Assembly (NCBI GenBank): GCA_902780025.1
Contig: CACZDV010000010.1
Span: forward strand, 1 to 64,000
Direction of reading: 5' to 3'
From: an uncultured Prevotellaceae bacterium
GTDB taxonomy: Bacteria; Bacteroidota; Bacteroidia; Bacteroidales; Bacteroidaceae
Length of the DNA: 64,000 nt
Of the stretch, positions 1-9,057 are shown in pieces (the stretch's first letter is position 1; every line of letters starts with the position of its first letter). Both the position numbers and the translations under genes were made by a program. The notes under the pieces are model-generated. The model was not told where the DNA came from, searched no databases, and saw only the letters and a list, made by a program, of their open reading frames with translations.

Positions 1-1
1 C

Positions 2-367
2 GGCAGGAAACTGATGGAGGAACGGCAGTCCATCGTTGAGAGCGAGATTGAGCGCTACCAGTCTGTCAAGGGTATGGAACGCTACATCAACCTCCTATAC
101 TACAGTAATTTCATGATGTATTGTATGGGGTATGACATCTTCGGGGCTGAGCGTACCCTGCTGTATCTCGATGCCCTGACCATGATGGCTCCTAACATGA
201 CCTCGCAGAACAAGCCGCTGCTGCTGAACTGTCGCGGCAACTGCTATCTGCTGAAGGGCGATGAGGACAGCGCCAGGAAACTGTGGCAGCAGATTAAGGA
301 GATAGACGCAGACTTTTTCAAGAAACAGCCCGATGACAATCGGCTCAAGCAATCTTTCGGAGAGTAA
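2..367 (+). CDS. C-terminal part of an unrecognised helical protein (5' partial)
   Basis: The reading frame is open to the left edge, so the true start lies outside the window; the first internal ATG is at 14. The visible part is about 120 residues, charged and helical. It has a repeat-like stretch (LLNCRGNCYLLKGDEDSARK) that resembles a tetratricopeptide helix pair. No signal peptide or membrane segment is visible here. The stop lies 5 bp before the acyl-CoA synthetase start, so the two probably share a transcript. I do not recognise the family and assign no function. Confidence 0.6.
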   Translation, partial: GRKLMEERQSIVESEIERYQSVKGMERYINLLYYSNFMMYCMGYDIFGAERTLLYLDALTMMAPNMTSQNKPLLLNCRGNCYLLKGDEDSARKLWQQIKEIDADFFKKQPDDNRLKQSFGE

Positions 368-372
368 AAGTT

Positions 373-2451
373 ATGATTAACAGGCAATTATTAGAACCAG
401 AGAGTATCGTCGTCATCGGCGGCAGTAATAACGTACATAAGCCGGGTGGTGCGGTCGTGCGCAACCTTCTTGACGGCGACTACAAGGGTGAGCTCCACAT
501 CGTGAACCCCAAGGAGGACGCCGTGCAGGGCATCAAGGCGTTTCACGATGTCCGCGAATTGCCACCGACGGACTTGGCCATCCTTGTGGTGGCGGCTAAG
601 TACTGTCCCGACTACGTGAAGTTGCTGGCTGCTGAGAAGAATGTACGTGCGTTCATTATTATATCGGCAGGCTTCAGCGAGGAAACTCCTGAAGGTGCCG
701 CCCTCGAACAGCAGATTCTCGACACTTGTGCGCAATATGGCTGTGCGCTGATAGGCCCTAACTGTATCGGCCTGCTTACCCGTTGGCACCACTCGGTGTT
801 TACGAAGCCCGTGCCGCAGTTGAATCCCAAGGGTGTTGACTTCATCAGCAGCTCGGGTGCTACGGCGGTCTTTATCTTGGAGAGTGCCGTTACCAAGGGC
901 TTGCAGTTCAACAGCGTATGGTCGGTGGGCAACGGCCACCAGATAGGAGTCGAGTCCGTCTTGGAATACATGGACGAGCATTTCGACCCTGAGCATGACT
1001 CGTTGGTGAAGCTGCTTTATATCGAGAATATCGGCAACCCCGACAAGATGCTCTATCACGCTACGTCGCTCATCCGCAAGGGTTGTCGTATTGCCGCTAT
1101 CAAGGCCGGCAGCAGCGAAAGCGGCAGCCGGGCGGCCAGCAGTCATACGGGAGCCATCGCCTCGAGCGACTCTGCCGTTGAGGCCTTGTTCCGTAAGGCG
1201 GGCATCGTGCGCTGCTTCAGCCGCGAGGAGCTGACCACCGTCGGCTGCATCTTCCATGCGACGGCTCACTCCTCACTTTTCACTCCCCACTCCTCCTTGA
1301 ACTTTGCGATTGTCACTCATGCCGGCGGTCCTGGTGTCATGCTGACCGATGCGTTGTCGAAAGGTGGTATGCAGGTGCCTCCGCTGACGGGGCCCATCGC
1401 TGAGGAACTGAAGTCGAAACTGTTGCCGGGCAGCAGCGTGGCTAACCCTATTGACATCCTGGCTACCGGTACTGCCGAGCATCTGGGCATTGCCATTGAC
1501 TACTGCGAGCAGATGGACGATATTGATGCCATCATGGTCATCTTCGGCACACCCGGTCTGGTGAAAATCTTCGAGGTCTACGACGTGCTCGACAAGAAAA
1601 TACGTGAGTGTCGCAAGCCGATATTCCCCATTCTGCCCAGTGTCACCACCGCTGGTCCTGAAGTGCAGGAGTTCCTGAAGCGTGGTCATGTGAATTTCAG
1701 CGACGAGGTGACATTGGCTACCGCGCTGGCACAAATTATGAAGACCCCGAAGCCTGCTCCGTTTGAAGTCGAGCTTTACGGCACCGACATTCCCCGACTG
1801 CATACCCTCATCAGCGGCATTAAGGAAAGCGGCTACGTGTCGCCCGAGCTGGTGCGTGAGATTCTCTCCTGTGCCGGCATCCCGCTGGCTCCCGAGCTGG
1901 TGTCTACGTCGAAGGACGAGCTGTCGGACTTTGCCGAGAAAGTAGGGTTCCCTGTGGTCGCCAAGGTTGTAGGCCCCGTCCATAAGAGCGATGTCGGCGG
2001 TGTGGCCTTGAACATCCGTTCCAAGGAGGTGCTTGCGGCAGAGTTCGACCGTATGATGCAGATTCCTGATGCTACGGCGGTGATGGTGCAGAAGATGATC
2101 AAGGGTACTGAACTGTTTATCGGCGCTAAGTACGAGGAGCGTTTCGGTCACGTCGTACTCTGCGGTCTCGGCGGTATCTTTGTTGAGGTATTGCGCGACG
2201 TTTCCTCAGGTCTTGCCCCGTTGAGTTACGAGGAAGCATACTCCATGATTCGCTCCCTACGTGCGTATAAGATATTAAAAGGAACGCGAGGCCAGCAAGG
2301 CATCAACGAGCGCAAATATGCCGAAATCATCGTCAGGCTGTCCACCCTTCTGCGCTTTGCCACGGAAATCAAGGAGATGGATATCAATCCTCTCCTTGCT
2401 GATGCCGACAACGTCATTGCCGTCGATGCCCGTATCAGGGTTGTCCGTTAG
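373..2451 (+). CDS. Acetate/acyl-CoA ligase (ADP-forming), fused alpha and beta subunits
   Basis: The predicted reaction is acyl-CoA + ADP + Pi to acid + CoA + ATP in the cytoplasm, an energy-conserving end step of fermentation. At 692 residues it has the fused layout: CoA-binding Rossmann domain (about 1-130, GGSNN near residue 16), two succinyl-CoA-ligase-like domains (about 150-450), then an ATP-grasp beta part (about 470-690, with HKSDVGG). The expected phospho-histidine is His258 in SSHTGAIA. Residues 299-308 (HSSLFTPHSS) come from a 7-bp repeat and replace an ordinary linker just before AIVTHAGGPG. It probably shares a transcript with the partial upstream gene. The domain family is clear; the acyl substrate is not. 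Confidence 0.9.
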   Translation: MINRQLLEPESIVVIGGSNNVHKPGGAVVRNLLDGDYKGELHIVNPKEDAVQGIKAFHDVRELPPTDLAILVVAAKYCPDYVKLLAAEKNVRAFIIISAGFSEETPEGAALEQQILDTCAQYGCALIGPNCIGLLTRWHHSVFTKPVPQLNPKGVDFISSSGATAVFILESAVTKGLQFNSVWSVGNGHQIGVESVLEYMDEHFDPEHDSLVKLLYIENIGNPDKMLYHATSLIRKGCRIAAIKAGSSESGSRAASSHTGAIASSDSAVEALFRKAGIVRCFSREELTTVGCIFHATAHSSLFTPHSSLNFAIVTHAGGPGVMLTDALSKGGMQVPPLTGPIAEELKSKLLPGSSVANPIDILATGTAEHLGIAIDYCEQMDDIDAIMVIFGTPGLVKIFEVYDVLDKKIRECRKPIFPILPSVTTAGPEVQEFLKRGHVNFSDEVTLATALAQIMKTPKPAPFEVELYGTDIPRLHTLISGIKESGYVSPELVREILSCAGIPLAPELVSTSKDELSDFAEKVGFPVVAKVVGPVHKSDVGGVALNIRSKEVLAAEFDRMMQIPDATAVMVQKMIKGTELFIGAKYEERFGHVVLCGLGGIFVEVLRDVSSGLAPLSYEEAYSMIRSLRAYKILKGTRGQQGINERKYAEIIVRLSTLLRFATEIKEMDINPLLADADNVIAVDARIRVVR
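1267..1294 (+). repeat. Four 7-bp repeat units inside the acyl-CoA synthetase gene
   Basis: The units are CACTCCT, CACTTTT, CACTCCC and CACTCCT, with exact 7-bp spacing. They encode the linker HSSLFTPHSS. The same unit type occurs inside the symporter gene at 9997 and between genes at 8987, 32920 and 53542. Confidence 0.85.
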
Positions 2452-2456
2452 CAGTC

Positions 2457-4715
2457 TCAGGAATTGAGCAGGGCCTGCAGCGCCTCTTCTTCGCCGACAA
2501 CCCAGATGATGTCGCCCTCGGAGAAGCGGTACTTGGGCGATACCTGCGACAGGTTTTCCTGACCTTCCTCCAGTCCTACAACCATGCAACTGTAGAGGCT
2601 GCGGATGCCACTCTCTTCGAGCGTCTTGCCGATGAAGGGACTGGTGTCGCCGATGATGAGCTGGCGCAGCTTCATCTCGCGGCTTTCCACGTCGACTTCC
2701 TCACCCAACAGTTCGGTAGTCAACGCTCGTCCGAAGTTTGCCAGCTGTTGGTCGCTGCCGATAACCTGCAGATGGTCGCCGGGGAAGATGATGTAGTCGC
2801 CGTCGGGAATGTTCAGCCGGTGGCCGCCACGCATGATGCTGCTGACGTGGACACCATATTTCTGTCCCAAGGAGAGTTGCTTCAGCGTATGCCCCATCCA
2901 CAGCGAGTCGGAGGGCACTTCGAAGTCGGCAATGTGGATATCACGGTCCAGCAGTTTGCCTTCGTAGAGGGGACGCTTCCGGCCGTGTACCTGTGCCTCG
3001 ATCTCGCGGCTGCGCAGGTTGTTGATGAACAGCCGTTCCATGACGATGCTGCGGTGCTTGATGGTGCGCGACAGGATGATTAATATCAGGGCAGTCACGC
3101 CGAGCGTAATGATAAGGGCGCTACTGAAGCGGCTGAGGTAGTTACAGATGTAGAAGATAAAGCTGACGGCAATGATGGCGCGCACCAGGACGGTGAACAG
3201 CAAGGGCAGCCGGTTGCGGTTGCTCTCGGCCCACAAGGCTTTCCACTCCTCGCTGTGGTTCTTCTTCATGACCATCGCCCGCAGGAACGGGGCAATGCAG
3301 CCAAGGGTGAATATACCCGTGATGGCGTTGGCATACCAGTGGAGCTCCCAGCCAGGCAGCAGCCGGCGGGTGAACGGCAGGAGAAAGGTGAACATCAGCG
3401 CGATGACGGCCGACGTCAGTATGGAATACACTACGGTGTTGACGGTCATCTGTGTCAGCAGTCGTTTCCACTTGCTCTGCTCGTTGGTGTTGGGGTGGCT
3501 CATCGACAGGTGGTTGAGCGACTTGATGACCTTCGAGGGCAGGCGGTGTTCGAGTGCGTTATAAGCCGGTGTGGCGAGCCGTATCATGTAAGGTGTGAGG
3601 AATGTGGTAATAACGGATACGGCCACCACGACCGGATAGAGGAAATTGCTGATGACGCCGAGCGAGAGGCCCAGCGAGGCAATGATGAACGAGAACTCAC
3701 CAATCTGTGCCATCGAGAAGCCGCAGCGCATAGCCGACTTCAGGCTCTCGCCGCCCAGCATGAACGAGATGGAGCCGAAGATGGACTGGCCGATGAGGAT
3801 GGTGAGTACTAAGATAAGGATGGGCAAGGCATACTCCATCAGGATTTGCGGGTCGACCAGCATACCGACGGAGACGAAGAAGACGGCGCCGAAGAGGTTC
3901 TTCACCGGCTCTACCAGTTTCTCGATGCGCTCGGCTTCAATGGTCTCAGCTAAGATGCTACCCATGATGAAGGCACCGAAGGCCGACGAGAAACCTACTT
4001 TGGTGGAGATGACGGCCATCGCACAGCACAGACCCAGCGAGACGATAAGCAGCACCTCGCTGTTGATGAGCTTGCGCACCTTGCGCAGGAACAGGGGAAT
4101 GGCAAAGATACCCACCACGAGCCACAGGATGAGGAAGAAGGCTATCTTGATGATGCTACCCAGCAACTGGCCACCGTTGGGACTGTTGCCGCTGGCGATG
4201 GCTGACAGCATGACCATCATGACGATGGCGAGGATATCCTCAAGGATAAGCACCGACATCACCAATCCCGCAAACTGCTGTTGACGAAGCCCCAAATCGT
4301 CGAATGCCTTATAGATAATGGTGGTCGACGACATGGCGAGCATACCGCCGAGGAAGATGCAGTCCATCTGGCTCCAGCTAAAAGCATGACCGACCATGAT
4401 GCCCAACAGCGACATGCAGAAGATGATGGTGACGGTCGAGATGATGGGTGAGGCGCCCATCTTCAGTATCTTCTTGAACGAGAAGTCGAGACCTAATGAG
4501 AACAGCAGGAACATGACGCCGATGTCAGCCCACAGGTGGATGTTCTCCTGATCGACCACCGATGCGGTGTAGGGCATGTGGGGTGACACTAAGAAGCCGG
4601 CCACGACGTAGCCTAAGACGAGCGGCTGCTTCAGTTTCTTGAATACAATGGTGACGATGCCTGCTACAATGAGCATCAGGGCCAAGTCGTTAATGAGTGG
4701 GGCAAGTTCTGACAT
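2457..4715 (-). CDS. KefB-type cation:proton antiporter with two TrkA-C (RCK-C) domains
   Basis: This is a CPA2-family monovalent cation/proton exchanger of the inner membrane. The first 400 residues are a dense series of hydrophobic segments typical of the antiporter domain. Another membrane section follows (about 430-560). The cytoplasmic tail holds two RCK-C ligand-sensing domains (about 585-660 and 675-750), seen as GDHLQVIG and GDIIWVVG strands. No NAD-binding TrkA-N domain is visible between them, unlike classic KefB/KefC. The gene converges on the acyl-CoA synthetase gene with only 5 bp between the stops. It follows pepT in the same direction after 25 bp and may be cotranscribed with it. 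The transported ion cannot be read from the sequence. Confidence 0.88.
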   Translation of the reverse strand: MSELAPLINDLALMLIVAGIVTIVFKKLKQPLVLGYVVAGFLVSPHMPYTASVVDQENIHLWADIGVMFLLFSLGLDFSFKKILKMGASPIISTVTIIFCMSLLGIMVGHAFSWSQMDCIFLGGMLAMSSTTIIYKAFDDLGLRQQQFAGLVMSVLILEDILAIVMMVMLSAIASGNSPNGGQLLGSIIKIAFFLILWLVVGIFAIPLFLRKVRKLINSEVLLIVSLGLCCAMAVISTKVGFSSAFGAFIMGSILAETIEAERIEKLVEPVKNLFGAVFFVSVGMLVDPQILMEYALPILILVLTILIGQSIFGSISFMLGGESLKSAMRCGFSMAQIGEFSFIIASLGLSLGVISNFLYPVVVAVSVITTFLTPYMIRLATPAYNALEHRLPSKVIKSLNHLSMSHPNTNEQSKWKRLLTQMTVNTVVYSILTSAVIALMFTFLLPFTRRLLPGWELHWYANAITGIFTLGCIAPFLRAMVMKKNHSEEWKALWAESNRNRLPLLFTVLVRAIIAVSFIFYICNYLSRFSSALIITLGVTALILIILSRTIKHRSIVMERLFINNLRSREIEAQVHGRKRPLYEGKLLDRDIHIADFEVPSDSLWMGHTLKQLSLGQKYGVHVSSIMRGGHRLNIPDGDYIIFPGDHLQVIGSDQQLANFGRALTTELLGEEVDVESREMKLRQLIIGDTSPFIGKTLEESGIRSLYSCMVVGLEEGQENLSQVSPKYRFSEGDIIWVVGEEEALQALLNS

Positions 4716-4719
4716 TTCT

Positions 4720-4733
4720 ATTGGTGATTGGTG
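4720..4733 (-). repeat. Two copies of a 7-bp unit between pepT and the antiporter gene
   Basis: ATTGGTG occurs twice in tandem just upstream of the antiporter start. It is a short example of the 7-bp-period repeats seen at many gene junctions here. Confidence 0.55.
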
Positions 4734-4740
4734 AAGGGAA

Positions 4741-5967
4741 TCAGGAATTGTAGCCGGCGGTCAGTTCGCAAATCTTGACGATGACCTGCATGGCCTTCTC
4801 CATTGACTGGATGGAGACGAACTCATAGGGACCGTGGAAGTTGACGCCGCCCGCAAAGATGTTGGGGCAGGGTAGTCCGCGGAACGACAGCTGGGCACCG
4901 TCGGTACCACCACGGATGGGCTTTACTTTCGGAGCCACGCCGACCGCCTGCATCGCATGCAGCACGACGTCGATGACGTGCATGGCGTCGGGGTCTATCT
5001 TCTCCTTCATGTTATAGTATTGGTCACGGACCTCAGCCACAACGGTGCCTTCGCCGTATCGGTCGTTCATCTGTTCGGCACAGCGCTGGATGAAGTGCTT
5101 GCGGTCTTCGAAGCGGTCGCGGTCGTGGTCGCGGATGATGTAGCTCAGCCGTGCCTCCTCGATGTTCGACTGGATACCGAGCAGATGGTAGAAGCCCTGA
5201 TAGCCCTCCGTCTGCTCAGGAGTCTCGTCCTCGGGCAGCATCTTGGCAAACTCAGCGGCCAAGGCGTTGGCGTTCACCATCTTGCCCTTGGCATAGCCTG
5301 GGTGTACGCTGATGCCGCGGATGACGATCTTGGCTGAGGCAGCGTTGAAGTTCTCGAACTCCAGCTCGCCTACATCGCCGCCGTCCATCGTGTAGGCCCA
5401 TTCGCAGCCGAACTGCTCGACGTCGAAGTGCTGGGCACCGCGACCTATCTCCTCGTCGGGATTGAAGGCGATGCGAATCTTTCCGTGCTTGATTTCCTTG
5501 TGCTCCTGCAAGTAGACCATTGCCTGTACGATTTCGGCGATGCCGGCCTTGTCGTCGGCGCCGAGCAGCGTGTGGCCGTCGGTCACGATGAGGTCTTCGC
5601 CTACGTGCTGCAGCAGTTCGGGGAACTTCTTAGGTGACGACACGATACCCTCGGAGAGCTCGATGTCCGAACCGTCATATTGCCGCACAATCTGCGGATG
5701 GATGTCGGCACCTGAGCAGTCGGGACTGGTGTCGTAGTGGGAGATGAAGCCGATGGTGGGCACTTTCTCCTCTATATTAGCCTTCAGCGTAGCGTAGATA
5801 TAGCCTTTCTCGTCCATCTCAACGTCATTAAGTCCTTCGGCTTCGAGTTCCTTCTTCAGGTATGTGGCAAATGTCAGTTGTTTCGGGGTACTCGGCACAC
5901 TGTCGCTCTCTTCTGACGACTGTGTGTCGAACTTCGTGTAATTGAGGAATCTTTCGGTAATATCCAT
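4741..5967 (-). CDS. pepT: Peptidase T (tripeptide aminopeptidase, M20B)
   Basis: This cytosolic zinc enzyme releases the N-terminal residue from tripeptides. The 408-residue length matches the family. The co-catalytic zinc motifs are visible: [19 protein letters not shown] and NPDEEIGRG, followed by the DGGDVGELE stretch typical of PepT. There is no signal peptide. The start ([18 protein letters not shown]) is the usual PepT beginning and lies 22 bp downstream of a -7 element at 5990-5997. It is divergent from the Wzi-like gene. Confidence 0.95.
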   Translation of the reverse strand: MDITERFLNYTKFDTQSSEESDSVPSTPKQLTFATYLKKELEAEGLNDVEMDEKGYIYATLKANIEEKVPTIGFISHYDTSPDCSGADIHPQIVRQYDGSDIELSEGIVSSPKKFPELLQHVGEDLIVTDGHTLLGADDKAGIAEIVQAMVYLQEHKEIKHGKIRIAFNPDEEIGRGAQHFDVEQFGCEWAYTMDGGDVGELEFENFNAASAKIVIRGISVHPGYAKGKMVNANALAAEFAKMLPEDETPEQTEGYQGFYHLLGIQSNIEEARLSYIIRDHDRDRFEDRKHFIQRCAEQMNDRYGEGTVVAEVRDQYYNMKEKIDPDAMHVIDVVLHAMQAVGVAPKVKPIRGGTDGAQLSFRGLPCPNIFAGGVNFHGPYEFVSIQSMEKAMQVIVKICELTAGYNS

Positions 5968-5989
5968 TGTCTTATTGATAGATTTTCGG

Positions 5990-5997
5990 CAAAGGTA
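5990..5997 (-). promoter_or_regulatory. -7 promoter element for pepT
   Basis: TACCTTTG on the minus strand matches the Bacteroidetes TAnnTTTG consensus 22 bp before the pepT start. Confidence 0.65.
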
Positions 5998-6040
5998 CGA
6001 AATATATTTGATTCAGCACCCATAATTTAGAAATATTTCG

Positions 6041-6048
6041 TAATTTTG
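6041..6048 (+). promoter_or_regulatory. -7 promoter element abutting the Wzi-like gene
   Basis: TAATTTTG ends only 4 bp before the ATG at 6053. Transcription would begin at or beside the start codon, giving an almost leaderless mRNA. Confidence 0.6.
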
Positions 6049-6052
6049 CAGC

Positions 6053-7624
6053 ATGAATTTGAAAAGACTTAAGGGAATAGTGCTGCTGGCGGCGGCTTTG
6101 ACGGTTGTCTTACCGGCAAAGGCTGACGGCGGCTTGGAATATAAGGTGGAGATGCAGGCGACGGTGGGCACGGGCGACCACAGCCCCCTTTGGCTGAATG
6201 CCAATAAGTACGGACTGAGCTCTGTGGATAAGAGCAACGGTTACCTGCGGGCTGCCCTGATGCGTCCGTTGGCACTCGACTCCATGAAAGAGTGGGGGCT
6301 GGGTGGCGGAGTTGACCTCGCTGCTGCTTACAACAATACCAGCAGTTTTGTTATTCAGCAGGCTTTTGTTGAGGGCCGTTGGCGCAAGGGTGTGCTGACT
6401 GTCGGCAGCAAGGAGATGCCGATGGAGATGAAGAACCAGGAACTGAGTACGGGCAGTCAGGTCTTTGGCATCAACGCAAGACCAATCCCGCAGGTGCGAA
6501 TAGCCTTCCCCGACTATGTCAATGTGCCGCTGACGAGAAACTGGCTGCAGTTCAAGGGCCATCTGACATACGGTAAGTTCACGGATAACGGCTGGCAGAA
6601 GGATGTTGCCTACGGACGGCATAACTACACGCAGGACGTTATGTTTCACGGCAAGTCGGGATTCCTGAAGCTGGCGAAGCCCGGCAGTCCCTTTTCTGCC
6701 GAGGTGGGAATGGAAATGGGTTGCCAGTTTGGTGGTCATTCCTACGCTTTCAACGGTGAAGGCTATGGGGAGCGTAATGTGAACGACGTGACGCTGAAGT
6801 CTTTCTTCCGCGCCTTGATTCCTGGCGGCAACGACGGCGACAATGCCAACCCCGACCAGAACTACAAGGGTGCCGACGGCAATCATGTGGGAGCGTGGTT
6901 GGCCCGTCTGAACTACGAACAGCCCACGTGGGCCGTTCATGTCTATGGTGAACATTACTTCGAAGACCTCTCGGCTATGTTCCAGCTGGACTACGACAAC
7001 TACACTACGGGCAGCAAGTGGATGGAGAAGCACGGGCACCGGTTCCTGCTCTACGATTTCCGCGATATGCTGCTTGGTGCTGAACTGAACCTCAAGAACC
7101 AGCCTTGGGTGAACAGCCTCGTCTTCGAATATATCTACACCAAATACCAGAGCGGTCCCATCTATTTTGATCACCAGAAGTACCTGCCTGACCATATCGG
7201 CGGCAAGGACGGTTACTATCAGCACTACCTCTATACCGGATGGCAACACTGGGGACAGGTCATGGGCAATCCCCTCTACCGCTCACCGCTGTATAATACC
7301 GACGGCAACCTGCAGACAGAGGACAGCCGCTTCTACGCCTTCCACTTAGGACTGTCGGGTAATCCGTTGCCGGGACTCCACTACCGCCTGTTGGCTACAG
7401 CGCAAAAGGGCTTCGGGACATACGCTGAGCCGTTTGACGACCCGAAGCGTAATCTGAGCCTCCTGGTAGAAGCAACTTACGCCCTCCGCGGAAAGGCGGA
7501 AGGCGTAAGCGTCAAGTGTGGAGTCGCGATGGACCGCGGTTCGCTGTTGGGCGATAACGCGGGCGTACAGCTGACTCTTATTTATCAAGTTCCTTCAAGT
7601 TCTCGGCAATCATCTCGTCGGTGA
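6053..7624 (+). CDS. Wzi-family capsule assembly outer-membrane protein
   Basis: A signal peptide (MNLKRLKGIVLLAAALTVVLPAKA) precedes a 500-residue protein of alternating strands. Near the N-terminus, TGDHSPLWLNANKYGLSS is the hallmark of Bacteroidetes Wzi-like proteins. Such proteins are outer-membrane beta-barrels linked to surface polysaccharide attachment or export. The exopolysaccharide locus lies 25 kb away, so this copy is unlinked. A barrel would normally end soon after VQLTLIYQV. Here the frame runs on through PSSSRQSSRR, overlapping the convergent trpB2 gene by 47 bp, which suggests loss of the original stop. The family call is firm; the exact function is inference. Confidence 0.85.
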   Translation: MNLKRLKGIVLLAAALTVVLPAKADGGLEYKVEMQATVGTGDHSPLWLNANKYGLSSVDKSNGYLRAALMRPLALDSMKEWGLGGGVDLAAAYNNTSSFVIQQAFVEGRWRKGVLTVGSKEMPMEMKNQELSTGSQVFGINARPIPQVRIAFPDYVNVPLTRNWLQFKGHLTYGKFTDNGWQKDVAYGRHNYTQDVMFHGKSGFLKLAKPGSPFSAEVGMEMGCQFGGHSYAFNGEGYGERNVNDVTLKSFFRALIPGGNDGDNANPDQNYKGADGNHVGAWLARLNYEQPTWAVHVYGEHYFEDLSAMFQLDYDNYTTGSKWMEKHGHRFLLYDFRDMLLGAELNLKNQPWVNSLVFEYIYTKYQSGPIYFDHQKYLPDHIGGKDGYYQHYLYTGWQHWGQVMGNPLYRSPLYNTDGNLQTEDSRFYAFHLGLSGNPLPGLHYRLLATAQKGFGTYAEPFDDPKRNLSLLVEATYALRGKAEGVSVKCGVAMDRGSLLGDNAGVQLTLIYQVPSSSRQSSRR

Positions 7625-8936
7625 CCGTGTAGTTCTGCAGGTCGCCCTTGATGTAGGCCTCGTAGCTCGGCATATCGATAAGTCCGTGACCCGAGAGGTT
7701 GAACAGTATCACCTTCTCCTCGCCCGTCTCCTTGCACTTCAGTGCCTCGCGGATGGTGGCGGCAATGGCGTGGGTGCTCTCAGGGGCGGGGATGATGCCC
7801 TCCGTACGGGCAAAGAGCATACCGGCCTCGAAGGTTTCCAGCTGAGGAATGTCGACACCGTGCATCAGGCCGTCCTTGATGAGCTGTGAAATAATCATAC
7901 CTGCACCGTGATAGCGCAGACCGCCGGCGTGGATGTTGGAGGGCTTGAAGTTATGTCCAAGCGTGTACATCGGCAGCAGGGGCGTGTAGCCGGCCTCGTC
8001 GCCGAAGTCGTAGCGGAACTGTCCGCGCGTCAGCTTCGGGCAGCTGTCGGGCTCGGCAGCAATGAATTCCGTCGTCTTGCCGTCCAGCAGGTTGTGGCGC
8101 ATGAAGGGGAACGAGATACCGCCGAAGTTGGAACCGCCACCGAAGCAGCCGATGACGATGTCGGGATATTCGCCAGCCATCTCCATCTGCTTCTCAGCCT
8201 CCAGTCCGATAATCGTCTGGTGCAGGCCAACGTGGTTGAGCACAGAGCCCAGCGTGTACTTACAGTTAGGCGTGGTCGTAGCCAGCTCCACAGCCTCAGA
8301 GATAGCTGTGCCGAGCGAACCGCTGTGCGTCGGGTCTTTGGTCAGGATGTCCTTACCGGCACGGGTTGACATCGAGGGAGAACCCTCGACAACGGCACCG
8401 AAGGTGCGCATGATGCTCGAGCGGTAGGGTTTTTGTTGCATGGTAATCTTCACCTGGTAGACGGCGCAGTCCAGCCCGTAGATCTTAGCGGCGTAGCTCA
8501 GTGCGGCACCCCACTGTCCGGCACCCGTCTCCGTGGTGACGTTGGTCGTGCCTTCCTGCTTGGCATAGTAGCACTGGGGCAGGGCAGAGTTGATCTTGTG
8601 CGAACCTAAGGGGTTCGTCGACTCGTTCTTGAAATAGATATGGGCGGGAGTACCGAGTGCTTCCTCCAGTGCGTAGGCACGTACCAGCGGTGTCGAGCGG
8701 TAGTACTTGTACTTTTCAAGCACGTCCTCGGGGATGTCTATCCAGCGATGCTCCGTGTCCAGCTCCTGCACACAGCATTCGCGGGGGAAGATGTGTGCCA
8801 GGTCGTCGACGCCCAGCGGCTGCTTGGTGGCCGGGTGGATGGGCGGCATCGGCTTGTTGGGCATGTCAGCCTGGATGTTATACCACTGTGTAGGAATCTC
8901 ACTCTCCTGAAGGATGAATTTCTTTTGTTTCGTCAT
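7578..8936 (-). CDS. trpB: TrpB2-type tryptophan synthase beta-like PLP enzyme
   Basis: This pyridoxal-phosphate enzyme of the stand-alone TrpB2 class would condense indole with serine to give tryptophan. The PLP lysine lies in PLGSHKINSAL. The glycine-rich phosphate loop (CFGGGSNFGG) and the long N-terminal extension before RSTPLVRAY are typical of TrpB2 rather than TrpB1. It is 452 residues with no signal peptide. No trpA or other trp gene is nearby, consistent with TrpB2 salvaging free indole. The start follows a -7 element by 33 bp. Its 3' end overlaps the Wzi-like gene. Confidence 0.93.
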   Translation of the reverse strand: MTKQKKFILQESEIPTQWYNIQADMPNKPMPPIHPATKQPLGVDDLAHIFPRECCVQELDTEHRWIDIPEDVLEKYKYYRSTPLVRAYALEEALGTPAHIYFKNESTNPLGSHKINSALPQCYYAKQEGTTNVTTETGAGQWGAALSYAAKIYGLDCAVYQVKITMQQKPYRSSIMRTFGAVVEGSPSMSTRAGKDILTKDPTHSGSLGTAISEAVELATTTPNCKYTLGSVLNHVGLHQTIIGLEAEKQMEMAGEYPDIVIGCFGGGSNFGGISFPFMRHNLLDGKTTEFIAAEPDSCPKLTRGQFRYDFGDEAGYTPLLPMYTLGHNFKPSNIHAGGLRYHGAGMIISQLIKDGLMHGVDIPQLETFEAGMLFARTEGIIPAPESTHAIAATIREALKCKETGEEKVILFNLSGHGLIDMPSYEAYIKGDLQNYTVTDEMIAENLKELDK

Positions 8937-8969
8937 TGTTTTTTAGTATTGGTGAATAATTACCGCCTG

Positions 8970-8977
8970 CAAAGGTA
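8970..8977 (-). promoter_or_regulatory. -7 promoter element for trpB2
   Basis: TACCTTTG on the minus strand, 33 bp before the trpB2 start. Confidence 0.6.
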
Positions 8978-8986
8978 CGAAATTAA

Positions 8987-9014
8987 AGTGAAAAGCGAAA
9001 AGTGAAAAGTGAAA
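8987..9014. repeat. Four 7-bp repeat units between trpB2 and the symporter
   Basis: AGTGAAA, AGCGAAA, AGTGAAA and AGTGAAA run in tandem between the two divergent promoters. On the other strand these are the CACTTTT units found inside the symporter gene. Confidence 0.85.
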
Positions 9015-9040
9015 AATTTGCTGCCGCCAGCGAAAATGTG

Positions 9041-9048
9041 TATCTTTG
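9041..9048 (+). promoter_or_regulatory. -7 promoter element for the symporter
   Basis: TATCTTTG lies 9 bp before the ATG at 9058. This rules out the upstream TTG at 9046 as a start, because that codon lies inside the promoter. Confidence 0.65.
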
Positions 9049-9057
9049 CAGCCGATT

